Of a stretch of 64,000 nt of DNA, positions 17,377 through 24,482 are shown one piece after another. The position numbers were made by a program, and so were the translations under genes. The notes under the pieces were generated by a model. The model ran no database searches and was not told where the DNA came from. It saw nothing but the letters and a program-made list of their open reading frames with translations. The stretch is from Bacteroides sp. 51 (GTDB taxonomy: Bacteria; Bacteroidota; Bacteroidia; Bacteroidales; Bacteroidaceae), in NCBI RefSeq assembly GCF_010500965.1, contig NZ_QVMI01000002.1, positions 1 to 64,000 on the forward strand. Reading direction: 5' to 3'. Numbering within the stretch: the first letter of the stretch is position 1; every line of letters begins with the position of its first letter.

Positions 17377-18681
17377 TCATCTATGGAGCCCTTCCTGTCG
17401 TGACATTCCTGATAATACCTCAATGCGATAAGTAATTTCCTCTTTAATTTGTTGGCTCCAATAGCCATCAACTCCTGCCATTTGCGCATATCGCGGATAA
17501 TCGCTTACAACACTGATTGCCTTTTCTATAAGGGAATCGGCACCTTTTATATTGTATTTTTTAGCTACCTCAAGCAAATCTCCACGTTCAATGCCAGCGT
17601 TTTTGTTGTTTATGGTCATGCAATGACGGTTTACATATCCTGGTGCCGACGGATCGACCGAAAATGTGAAATCATACGTGGGAGTAATATGCCATACTCC
17701 GTCTTGCCCCATCATAAAGCTGAAATTCTTATTGTGGTCATCCACATTTCCTCCAAGCACATTCATGGTCATAGACAGGAACAATTGCTGCATTTCCGCT
17801 GGTATGATACCGATACGGCCGGCGGTATCAAACAGAGACTCATAGCTGTCTGCTGTCGGGTTCATTGCTGCCAAAGTCTGAATATGAATTTTCTCATTTC
17901 CCTTGCGATCAAACCGCTCGGTAAGAAAATGTACTTCCTTTTCACCCTCGACAAGCATCGATGGCATCATTTTCAGTCCTGCGTCCCGGGCCATCAGGTA
18001 ATAACTGTATTCAATACGTGTTGTTGGCAAATCAAGATGTTCATCAAACTTGATAATCATCGGAGTAAAACCGGGTGCGGGGGCACTTACCTGTCCTGAA
18101 TAGCACTCATTAGTTTCCGTATTCACATGGATAATCGCTTTTGCCCTGCGACCACCGGCAGATGTTCCCACCTTGAACAGGCTTTCTATCATCAAGTCGG
18201 GTTGCATCTCTGCCTTGAAATCCTTAGCTTCGTTCAAGGCAATACAGGCAAGCCTGTACAGGTCGGCAATCTCCACTTTGAACGGCTTCTCCATTTCTTC
18301 AGCGGCAGGAGGTATAAACTCCAGCGCTCCCATTCCCCGCCTACCGATGTATGCCAGGCGGTCAAGTGATGACAGGTCACGAGATTTTATATGATGCGCT
18401 TTGGCCCATTCATTGAATACTCTATTTCCCCAATGATCAGGCAGCGAATCGGCTATAAAAGAAGGCAAACCACCAAAGATTTTATCATCCTCTCCATAAA
18501 CAGGCAGCCTATGTTGAGCCGACACACCATTTATTGAGGCTTTCAATGGAGCAATGTCATATCCGCCCTTTATAAAGTCACTGTCGAAATAGAAACTTAC
18601 CTTTTCTGTATATTTCTCCTTATAAGCTACTAATGTGCCTACTTTCCGGTTCCATAAAAAAACATCAAGATTTTGTATCAT
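17377..18681 (-). CDS. hipA: HipA-family serine/threonine kinase toxin
   Basis: HipA kinases phosphorylate a translation factor such as glutamyl-tRNA synthetase and cause growth arrest or persistence. The N-terminal Couple_hipA domain is visible (about 5-110, IFGGLPSFIADSLPDHWGN). The Gly-rich loop (VGTSAGGRRAKA) is near 172-183, and the catalytic GGNVDDHNKN motif near 308-317 carries the Asp/His/Asn residues, followed by PTYDFTFS. At 434 residues it is full length and intact. It overlaps the antitoxin gene by 17 bases, as in classic hipBA operons. The target in this host is unknown. Confidence 0.9.
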   Translation of the reverse strand: MIQNLDVFLWNRKVGTLVAYKEKYTEKVSFYFDSDFIKGGYDIAPLKASINGVSAQHRLPVYGEDDKIFGGLPSFIADSLPDHWGNRVFNEWAKAHHIKSRDLSSLDRLAYIGRRGMGALEFIPPAAEEMEKPFKVEIADLYRLACIALNEAKDFKAEMQPDLMIESLFKVGTSAGGRRAKAIIHVNTETNECYSGQVSAPAPGFTPMIIKFDEHLDLPTTRIEYSYYLMARDAGLKMMPSMLVEGEKEVHFLTERFDRKGNEKIHIQTLAAMNPTADSYESLFDTAGRIGIIPAEMQQLFLSMTMNVLGGNVDDHNKNFSFMMGQDGVWHITPTYDFTFSVDPSAPGYVNRHCMTINNKNAGIERGDLLEVAKKYNIKGADSLIEKAISVVSDYPRYAQMAGVDGYWSQQIKEEITYRIEVLSGMSRQEGLHR

Positions 18682-18991
18682 TATTATTCCTCCTTACTCT
18701 TTTGGGTATGAGTTTGTTTATTTTTTTAAGTGCCATCGGCGGCATGGGCAACTCAGGCAGTAAATCACTTATACGTTGCTCCATGCCAATTACCCGCAAC
18801 AGTGATATAAAATTATTCAAGGTCATATTTTGATTGACGCCCTGTTCAAAGTGGCTTATTGTAGCAAGGCTCACACCGGATTTCTCTGCCATTTCCTTTT
18901 GGCTCATCCGTGCGGCAAGCCTGTACTCCTTTATGCGCTTCGCTAAAAGCAACATAATATCTTGGTTGGTAATATAGTCTGTATTATTCAT
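18665..18991 (-). CDS. hipB: HipB-like antitoxin, XRE family
   Basis: Residues 13-70 form an XRE/Cro helix-turn-helix (RIKEYRLAARMSQKEMAEKS, then GVSLATISHFEQG), as in HipB. HipB binds its operator as a dimer and sequesters HipA. The basic C-terminal tail (KRVRRNNNDTKS) runs into the toxin gene. At 108 residues it is normal. Directly upstream are two ATATTACTAT repeats that could be its operator. The first gene of the pair encodes the antitoxin, as expected. Confidence 0.85.
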   Translation of the reverse strand: MNNTDYITNQDIMLLLAKRIKEYRLAARMSQKEMAEKSGVSLATISHFEQGVNQNMTLNNFISLLRVIGMEQRISDLLPELPMPPMALKKINKLIPKRVRRNNNDTKS

Positions 18992-19001
18992 ATATGGTAT
19001 A

Positions 19002-19051
19002 ATATTACTATTTAATCACAAATTAAATAAATAATATCCATATATTACTAT
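19002..19051. promoter_or_regulatory. Putative hipBA operator: two direct repeats
   Basis: ATATTACTAT occurs at 19002-19011 and again at 19042-19051, 40 bp (about four helical turns) apart, in the 70 bases before the hipB start. Each copy lies beside a short inverted element (ATATGG and CCATAT). The spacing on one DNA face would suit cooperative repressor binding. No footprint evidence is available here. Confidence 0.45.
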
Positions 19052-19060
19052 TATCATGGA

Positions 19061-19234
19061 ATTTTCTTCTTGTTTCGTAAGAAGTCATTCAGATCCTTAT
19101 AGAGCGGATATGCCGCAAACATATCTTGCACTTTACTACCCAACAATTCTTGCAGGGTATCCACAACCCGCCTTCCGGCATCATCATTGTCGAGATAACA
19201 ATGAATGACTTCATATTTTTTAATGGGTTCGATG
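19061..19234 (-). pseudogene. 3' fragment of a primase gene (direct repeat copy 1)
   Basis: This 174-bp segment is about 93% identical, without gaps, to the 3' end of the primase gene at 21180-21353 and in the same orientation. It encodes the last 57 or so residues (EPIKKYEVIHCYLDNDDAG to FLRNKKK), including the TOPRIM DxD region. It is not attached to an upstream primase part: at 19235 similarity stops abruptly. It forms a long direct repeat flanking the AbiE cassette. Confidence 0.9.
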
Positions 19235-19246
19235 GTAACGATATTA

Positions 19247-19392
19247 TATCGTCTATTATGGATGCTTTCTTTGTAGTGTTTACTATTGCTAGCTTTAATA
19301 ATGCCAAATATTTCACTTCCTGTTTCAAAAAGGAATTCAATAAAACTCCTTCTGAATACCAGAGTGTTTCGAAAAATCGCACATGCAGTTGA
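19247..19392 (+). pseudogene. 3' fragment of an AraC-type regulator gene
   Basis: Translated on the plus strand, this stretch ends in ASFNNAKYFTSCFKKEF and NKTPSEYQ. That is the second helix-turn-helix of AraC/XylS regulators or hybrid two-component proteins, a very recognisable family signature. Everything upstream of it is missing, because the fragment abuts the primase repeat. It cannot be functional. It marks another junction in a mosaic region and may have come with the AbiE cassette. Confidence 0.75.
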
Positions 19393-19406
19393 ATTTAAAA
19401 AGCGGT

Positions 19407-19500
19407 TTCTGTCACAAATATAGCTCACATTTGTGACAGAAGATAGAAATTAATACTTTATTTTTTTTGTTCAGTCACAAATAAATAATAAATTTGTGAC
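19407..19500. promoter_or_regulatory. Two inverted repeats before abiEi (probable operators)
   Basis: IR1 has 13-bp perfect arms (TTCTGTCACAAAT at 19407-19419, ATTTGTGACAGAA at 19429-19441). IR2 has 9-bp arms (GTCACAAAT at 19474-19482, ATTTGTGAC at 19492-19500). Both share the half-site GTCACAAAT, and IR2 ends 14 bases before the abiEi start. Known AbiEi antitoxins repress their own promoter by binding two inverted repeats cooperatively, which fits this layout well. Confidence 0.75.
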
Positions 19501-19514
19501 AAAAAAAGATAAAC

Positions 19515-20120
19515 ATGGATAATGTAGCATCAAAAATAGAAAAAAGAATTGAATCATTAGGAAAGGGAAGTATCTTCTTTCCGGATGATTTTATAGACCT
19601 TGGCTCTTCTGATGCCATAAGGCAAACTTTGGTGCGATTATGCAAAGAAGAGAAAATCGTAAGGATTGCCCAAGGAATATATTGCTATCCCAAAGTGGAT
19701 GAAGAATTAGGGCTAGGCATACTTATGCCATCACTTGATGATGTAGCAAACGCCTTAGCAAAGAGAGATAAGGCAAGAATTGTACCTACAGGAATATATG
19801 CATTGAATGTGTTAGGACTTTCCACACAGGTTCCCATGAACTATGTTTATCTGACCGACGGTTCCGCAAGACACCTTGAAATGTACAATGGAAGGAAAAT
19901 AACATTCAAACGTACAACTCCCAAAAATTTGGCATTTACAAGCAAACTGGCTATGCTGATTACCTTTGCACTTAAAGCATTGGGAAAGGAGAACCTGGAA
20001 GAAGAAAACATTAAAAAGATCCATGAACTATTAAAGCATGAGCCGAAAGAGTCACTCATAAAAGACTTGCCACTTATGCCTGTTTGGATCAGGAATTTAA
20101 TAACTAGCACCTATGAATAA
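19515..20120 (+). CDS. AbiEi-like antitoxin (DUF6088-type)
   Basis: Antitoxin and autorepressor of an AbiE-type (type IV) toxin-antitoxin system. An N-terminal winged helix is seen at about 1-60 (IFFPDDFIDLG, SSDAIRQTLVRLCKEEKIVRIAQG, IYCYPK), followed by an alpha/beta C-terminal domain (about 75-190) with VPTGIYALNVLGLSTQ and FKRTTPKN. This is the standard layout of the DUF6088/AbiEi group. It overlaps the toxin gene by 8 bases. The GTCACAAAT inverted repeats upstream are probable operators. The gene is intact. Confidence 0.82.
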   Translation: MDNVASKIEKRIESLGKGSIFFPDDFIDLGSSDAIRQTLVRLCKEEKIVRIAQGIYCYPKVDEELGLGILMPSLDDVANALAKRDKARIVPTGIYALNVLGLSTQVPMNYVYLTDGSARHLEMYNGRKITFKRTTPKNLAFTSKLAMLITFALKALGKENLEEENIKKIHELLKHEPKESLIKDLPLMPVWIRNLITSTYE

Positions 20121-21124
20121 TTATTTCAAACTTACAAAAGACCAACAACAAAAAGTGCTTCAGGCAGCAGAAAATAAAATCGGGCTGCCGGCGCAAGCTA
20201 TCGAAAAGGACATTTGGGTAACTGCCATGCTCCAGATAACTTTCAGTCTTTCATTTGCCACCAATTTAACATTCAAGGGCGGGACTTCAATTTCAAAGGT
20301 ATGGGGATTAATAAACAGATTTGTCAGAAGACATAGACCTTGCTGTAGATCCTGCAAAATTTGGGATGAAAGGAGATTTAACCAAAAAACAGATAAAGAA
20401 GCTTAGAAAAAGTTCGTCTCTTTTTGTAAAAGATGAATTCTATCCGGAACTGAATAAGGCAATAGAGGAATGTGGCTTGGGGGATTTGTGCACCATAGAG
20501 GTAGAACCCAATGGTAAGGAAAACAATACCTATCCAGAACCGCGAAAAATATGGATAAAATATGAGAGTGTTTTACCAACCGAACTGGATTATCTGAAAA
20601 CTGTTGTGATGTTGGAAATCGGTGCACGCTCACTGATGGAACCATACGAGACAACTAAAGTACAAAGCATGGTTGAGAAAGAATTTCCAACCATAGAAAC
20701 AACTCTCATAAATTCAGAAATAAATACCGCCATAGCTGGGAAAACTTTTTTAGAAAAGGCATTTCTACTGCATGAACTGTTTTCTATAAAAGGGCATGGA
20801 GAAAAAGCTAACAGAAAATCCCGACACATGTATGACTTGGCAATAATGATGGAGAAGAATTTTGCAAAAGAAGCCATCAAGAATGACCAGCTATGGGAAA
20901 CAATACGACACCATAGGGAAATATTCACATCTGTAAAAGATATAGACTATAGCCCTGATATAAGAAAAAGAATAGTTCTTGTACCTGGTGACGACATACT
21001 GACAATATGGGAAAAGGATTATTCAGACATGCAAACATCTATGATATATGGAGAAAAACCAAAATTCAGTACTATAATAGAAAGGATGAAGGAATTGGAA
21101 ATGTTATTCAGAGGCACAGAGTAG
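20113..21124 (+). pseudogene. AbiEii-like nucleotidyltransferase toxin with a frameshift
   Basis: Nucleotidyltransferase toxin of the AbiE system. The first frame ends its recognisable part at FKGGTSISKVWGLINRF (the GGTS active-site motif, about 57-73). The required continuation SEDIDLAVD, which carries the catalytic Asp residues, is in the next frame. One extra base near 20323 (AGATTTG|TCAGAAGAC) would explain the shift. After it the protein runs intact for about 265 residues, including ARSLMEPYETTKVQS. Without correction the toxin is dead. A sequencing error at a single base cannot be excluded, but no homopolymer or slippery site is present. Confidence 0.85.
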
Positions 21125-21125
21125 C

Positions 21126-21154
21126 AACAAGCTCCCGGAGGAAAGGAGCTTGTT
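21126..21154 (+). terminator. Terminator of the AbiE operon
   Basis: Perfect 10-bp stem AACAAGCTCC / GGAGCTTGTT with a 9-base loop, beginning 1 base after the abiEii stop codon and followed by T-rich sequence. It cleanly marks the right end of the AbiE unit, about 25 bases before the second primase repeat. Confidence 0.75.
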
Positions 21155-21175
21155 TCAGAAGTCAGAAGCGTTCAA

Positions 21176-22063
21176 TCAGATTTTCTTCTTATTTCGTAAG
21201 AAGTCATTCAAATCCTTACAGAGCGGATATGCTGCAAACATATCTTGCACTTTACTACCCAACAATTCTTGCAGGGTGTTCACAACCCGTCTTCCGGCAT
21301 CATCATTGTCAAGATAGCAATGAATGACTTCATATTTTTTAATGGGTTCAATGACCCTATTGACATTGCTTACCGAGTTCAGAACTATATAATCCATAGA
21401 TTCGCTGCCTTCAGTTATTCTTCCTAATTTCACTAATGTCAGATAGGAGAGATAATCCATAAAACCCTCAAACAGGCAACAGCAATCCTGTTTTAATTTA
21501 TCCGACTTTTGGATAATGGATATATCCTTTGGAGCGATACAACCTTTAAAATAAGGATTACGGATTTCATATCCACCGGCTATATTCGGAAAGGCCACTG
21601 CGAAATATTCTTTTTTATAACAGGCATAATGAACCTCTTTACATTCGCATTCCCCAATATCCAAATCAATACCACGAGATTGCAGGTATGATCTCAATGC
21701 TTCATGATTCAAGTCCATCACTTTTACATTGCTGAACTGATCCGTTAGCCGTTCTCCATTCGGGGATATTGGTGTTCTGATTCGGGGAGCCAGAGCCGGT
21801 GCTGCGTTCTCGATAAGCTTGAGCAGTCGGGATACATCTTTTGATTTATAGAGCAGCTCTGCTAAATCAATGATGTCACCATTCTGGGCTGTACCAAAGT
21901 CATACCATAGATTTTTGTCTTTATTGACTTTGAATGACGGTGTTCTGTCTTCTCGATAAGGAGCACGATACCAGGCCGACTTTGCAGACTCCTTTGTCGG
22001 TGAAAAACCGATGGCTCTCAGATAGTCTACCAAGTCTATTTGTTTTATTTGAGCAATGTTCAT
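21176..22063 (-). CDS. CHC2/TOPRIM DNA primase-like protein
   Basis: Mini-primase typical of Bacteroides mobilizable elements. The N-terminal region (about 1-75) has the DnaG zinc-binding shape (YRAPYREDRTPSFKVN, LWYDFGTAQNGDIIDLAE) but without the zinc cysteines. The TOPRIM domain (about 160-290) has the acidic motifs CLFEGFMDYLS and HCYLDNDDAG. At 295 residues it is full length. It is the last gene of the int-xis-repA-primase operon. Its 3' 174 bp are repeated at 19061-19234. It would prime replication of the excised or transferred element. Confidence 0.85.
   Translation of the reverse strand: MNIAQIKQIDLVDYLRAIGFSPTKESAKSAWYRAPYREDRTPSFKVNKDKNLWYDFGTAQNGDIIDLAELLYKSKDVSRLLKLIENAAPALAPRIRTPISPNGERLTDQFSNVKVMDLNHEALRSYLQSRGIDLDIGECECKEVHYACYKKEYFAVAFPNIAGGYEIRNPYFKGCIAPKDISIIQKSDKLKQDCCCLFEGFMDYLSYLTLVKLGRITEGSESMDYIVLNSVSNVNRVIEPIKKYEVIHCYLDNDDAGRRVVNTLQELLGSKVQDMFAAYPLCKDLNDFLRNKKKI
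21180..21353 (-). repeat. 174-bp direct repeat copy 2 (primase 3' end)
   Basis: The intact gene's 3' end, matching 19061-19234 with about 12 substitutions and no indels. The two copies bracket the AraC fragment, the AbiE genes and their terminator, about 1.95 kb in total. The level of divergence says the copies are not a recent duplication. Recombination between primase genes of two related elements is a likelier origin. Confidence 0.88.
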
Positions 22064-22147
22064 AATGTTTCTTTGGTATTTAAGCAGTTCGACATTAATT
22101 TACCATATATAGCCCCGGAGTAAACTAAACTTGTTTCCATTCGATAT

Positions 22148-23215
22148 TCACTCCTCATTATCAAAGGCTTTAGGGTCATAAGAGTAAGTCTTGTCTTTCT
22201 TGGTTATTACCCCTTTTCCCATCAGGTACTTGTTTAATTCCACACACACGTTCCGCCCTCGTTTATAACCGATGGTCTCATAACCTTTTTGCAGAGCTTT
22301 GAGCATATTCTCATAACCGACAATTGAGCCCTCCGAAAACACACTCTCCAATGCACTCACATGCTGCTCTTCCGTCAATACTTCAAAGAGAGGTTTACGT
22401 TCTGTTTCAAACGCATAGTTATCCACCAGTTCCGGCAGTGCTTCATTATTGATTTTAAAGGCGAACGGAGTAAATTCCTTTTCCCGGATATGCATAGCCT
22501 TCACTTGACTGATACTGCTATCAAACGGGCTTTTCGTGACCTGGAGTATGGTTTCAGCCTTATTATTCAGTTCTGTTCCTATGTGTCCACGGGTATTGTC
22601 ATCACCTTTATTAAGATGCAGTACCGTATGGATATGCAAGTCATGCATACTAGACCACCGCATCAGGTCATTGATAAGCTCTACTGATTCACTCGGACTG
22701 TTAATATCGTACATGAGATCACGAATCCCATCAATTACCACAAACCCGATATTCGGATCTGTATCCAGTGCAAGGTTAATGATCTGCCTTCTGTGTTTGG
22801 GTGAATACTCTCGCAGCATAAAAAACTCCAGTCGCTCATTTTCACGATCAGTGGGCATTCCGGCCAGAGTCAGTATTCGTTCCAACACCTTATGACAATG
22901 GCATTTACTCTGCTCTGTATCCACATACAGCACCTTATGCTTTTCTTTCGGTAAGATTGCCTTATAGCGCAGCACCTCTTCACCGGACAATGCAGAAGCC
23001 ACGATAGCCGATACGTTGAAAGTCTTCTTGCTCTTCGGTTTTCCGGTCGATGCGCTAAAGTTCCCAAGCGTGGCAATGGTGATGCCATCCACTTGTACTA
23101 TCTCCGGTGGATAAGCATAAACATCCGTTACTCTGAGTCGGATAAACTTCAAAATCTGCTCAAAGGCACTTTCGTCTATATCTTCACCCAAACTTATCTT
23201 TTTGTTCTCAATCAT
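22148..23215 (-). CDS. RepA-like AAA/RecA-fold ATPase (helicase)
   Basis: RecA-fold hexameric-helicase-like ATPase, the family often called RepA or AAA_25 in plasmids and integrative elements. The phosphate-binding loop is in FSASTGKPKSKKTF near 54-67. The Walker B equivalent is VVIDGIRDLM near 168, and THVLHLNKGD-type sensor residues (HTVLHLNKGDDNTRGHIGTE) lie near 204. The last 90 residues look like a winged helix. It overlaps the upstream excisionase-like gene by 8 bases and precedes the primase, so it is probably the replicative helicase of the element. The Walker A spacing is unusual but common in this group. Confidence 0.82.
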   Translation of the reverse strand: MIENKKISLGEDIDESAFEQILKFIRLRVTDVYAYPPEIVQVDGITIATLGNFSASTGKPKSKKTFNVSAIVASALSGEEVLRYKAILPKEKHKVLYVDTEQSKCHCHKVLERILTLAGMPTDRENERLEFFMLREYSPKHRRQIINLALDTDPNIGFVVIDGIRDLMYDINSPSESVELINDLMRWSSMHDLHIHTVLHLNKGDDNTRGHIGTELNNKAETILQVTKSPFDSSISQVKAMHIREKEFTPFAFKINNEALPELVDNYAFETERKPLFEVLTEEQHVSALESVFSEGSIVGYENMLKALQKGYETIGYKRGRNVCVELNKYLMGKGVITKKDKTYSYDPKAFDNEE

Positions 23216-23540
23216 GATTTGAATCTTTTTCTTTTATTCTTCCACATTCTGCATTCTTCTCCGAATGATTCCGACACACCCATTCATCCAGTTCTTGCTT
23301 GTTGAAATAGATCAATTTGCCGGTCGGTTTATAATACGGTATATCTCCATTCCTTGTCAACTTGTAAAGCTGACTATTGGATAGGTCGAGATATTCGCGT
23401 GCTTCCTTGAAGTTAAGTGTACCTTTAATGCAATAAAGGGCATTCTCTATTTTTTCCATCCGTGCGATAATGTAGCTTAACTTCAGTAGGCAGGTGGAAC
23501 ACATGGGGGTATCATTATTCTCTATATATTTCTTTATCAT
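23208..23540 (-). CDS. Excisionase-like helix-turn-helix protein
   Basis: Residues 38-92 hold a MerR/excisionase-type winged helix (TLNFKEAREYLDLSNSQLYKL, then GDIPYYKPTGKLIYFNKQELDEWV), the standard HTH_17 module of Bacteroides element proteins. The N-terminal 35 residues are helical. It overlaps the RepA-like gene by 8 bases. Such proteins control excision direction or transcription. It is paired with a second excisionase-like gene 68 bases upstream. Confidence 0.8.
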   Translation of the reverse strand: MIKKYIENNDTPMCSTCLLKLSYIIARMEKIENALYCIKGTLNFKEAREYLDLSNSQLYKLTRNGDIPYYKPTGKLIYFNKQELDEWVCRNHSEKNAECGRIKEKDSNHD

Positions 23541-23608
23541 TATTTATTTTCTAAATTAGAATGTTTACGCGAGAGGTCTCTGTTTTTTGATGCTTTGTCT
23601 TCGTTCCT

Positions 23609-24010
23609 CTAATCACGATTTAATACTTTAAAGGATTCGATAGAAGCTTCATTGTATAAATCTTGAATGGACTTCTTTTTATGCAGTTTCATCCATTCCA
23701 AAATTTCTGATCGATAGAAGTGTAGAGTGTTCCCAATCTTTGTATATGGAATAGATTGTTGGCAAGTGTAGCGATACACTGTACTGATACTCTTCTTAAT
23801 CAAGGAACTGACTTCCTCGATGTTCATTTCGTCTTTTTCTATGGGAATCTCCTTATTCTGATTCTCAACTTGCACCTCTAGTAATTTGATGAGATGCTCT
23901 ACGGCTTGTGGCAGATTGTCATGAGTGACTTTGCCGAAATTACTTTCATTTGTCATAAGCACTAATAGTTTGATTATCTGCTGTAGGTGAATGGCAAATA
24001 GTGCCTTCAT
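23609..24010 (-). CDS. Second excisionase-like helix-turn-helix protein
   Basis: Residues 64-120 carry an HTH_17-type module (NIEEVSSLIKKSISTVYRYT, then SIPYTKIGNTLHFYRSEILEWM), preceded by a helical, possibly dimerising N-terminus. The start could also be the ATG 18 codons later (MTNESNFGKV). A decayed duplicate of its 5' end lies just upstream (24181-24327). The leader before this gene (GAGAGGTTTTTCC near 24062) resembles that before the next gene (GAGAGGTCTCTG near 23570), so this is a small array of duplicated genes. Confidence 0.78.
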   Translation of the reverse strand: MKALFAIHLQQIIKLLVLMTNESNFGKVTHDNLPQAVEHLIKLLEVQVENQNKEIPIEKDEMNIEEVSSLIKKSISTVYRYTCQQSIPYTKIGNTLHFYRSEILEWMKLHKKKSIQDLYNEASIESFKVLNRD

Positions 24011-24180
24011 TTTCTATATTTTTCTTTGTCATCAGTTTATACTTAACTAAAATGTTATACATGAGAGGTTTTTCCTCCGTTCACTCTGAAACCGGTTTCG
24101 AAGGGCAAAATTAATTGGAGTATAAAAGTCATAGGCATTTACTACCTTGATACTATGCTATAATCAGGCTAACTATCAAA

Positions 24181-24327
24181 GTGAGATGCTCTACATCTTG
24201 TTTTTTCCTCTATTTATGCATCGGATTACGTATGTAGGCAGGTTGTCATGAGTGACTTTGTCGAAGTTGTTTTCATTTATCATAAACACCAATCGTTTGA
24301 TTATCTACTGCAAAGAAATGGCAAAGA
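24181..24327 (-). pseudogene. Decayed copy of the excisionase-like gene 5' end
   Basis: Similar to 23890-23998 in the same orientation. Shared blocks are TGAGATGCTCTAC and TTGTCATGAGTGACTTTG, and the translation MINENNFDKVTHDNLP matches MTNESNFGKVTHDNLP of the intact gene. It has an internal insertion and an in-frame stop (TAG) where the intact gene has Gln, so it is not coding. It occupies most of the 470-base gap upstream of the excisionase genes. Confidence 0.75.
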
Positions 24328-24343
24328 ATGATGACGAGTGCTT

Positions 24344-24383
24344 TTCGTCATTTCTTCGTCAAAGGTTCGTCATGTTTTCGTCA
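24344..24383. repeat. Four phased TTCGTCA repeats (11-bp period)
   Basis: TTCGTCA occurs at 24344, 24355, 24366 and 24377, each exactly 11 bp from the next, with alternating 4-base spacers (TTTC, AAGG, TGTT, AAGA). An inverted near-copy (TGACGAG) lies at 24332-24338. Repeats spaced by about one helical turn place all sites on one DNA face, as in iterons or excisionase-binding arrays. They lie between the coiled-coil gene terminator and the excisionase genes. Confidence 0.85.
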
Positions 24384-24417
24384 AAGAATTAATGTGGTTT
24401 AACGAATGAAAATGAAA

Positions 24418-24453
24418 AGCCTCAATATTCCGGTTGTTCAGAGCATTGAGGCT
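24418..24453 (-). terminator. Terminator of the integrase operon
   Basis: Perfect 9-bp stem AGCCTCAAT / ATTGAGGCT, followed on the minus strand by TTTTCATTTTC. It lies 30 bases after the stop codon of the membrane coiled-coil gene. It should separate transcription of the integrase pair from that of the excisionase-primase operon. Confidence 0.72.
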
Positions 24454-24482
24454 AAGAGTTTGTGGGATAATCAAAAGACTGA

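Noticed and set aside
19054-19428. Minus-strand 124-residue frame over the repeat copy
   Set aside because: Only its second half is primase sequence; the rest is antisense to the AraC fragment, so it is a fusion of debris.
20300-20345. Programmed ribosomal frameshift in abiEii
   Set aside because: No slippery heptamer or downstream pseudoknot is visible; simple mutation or sequencing error is likelier.
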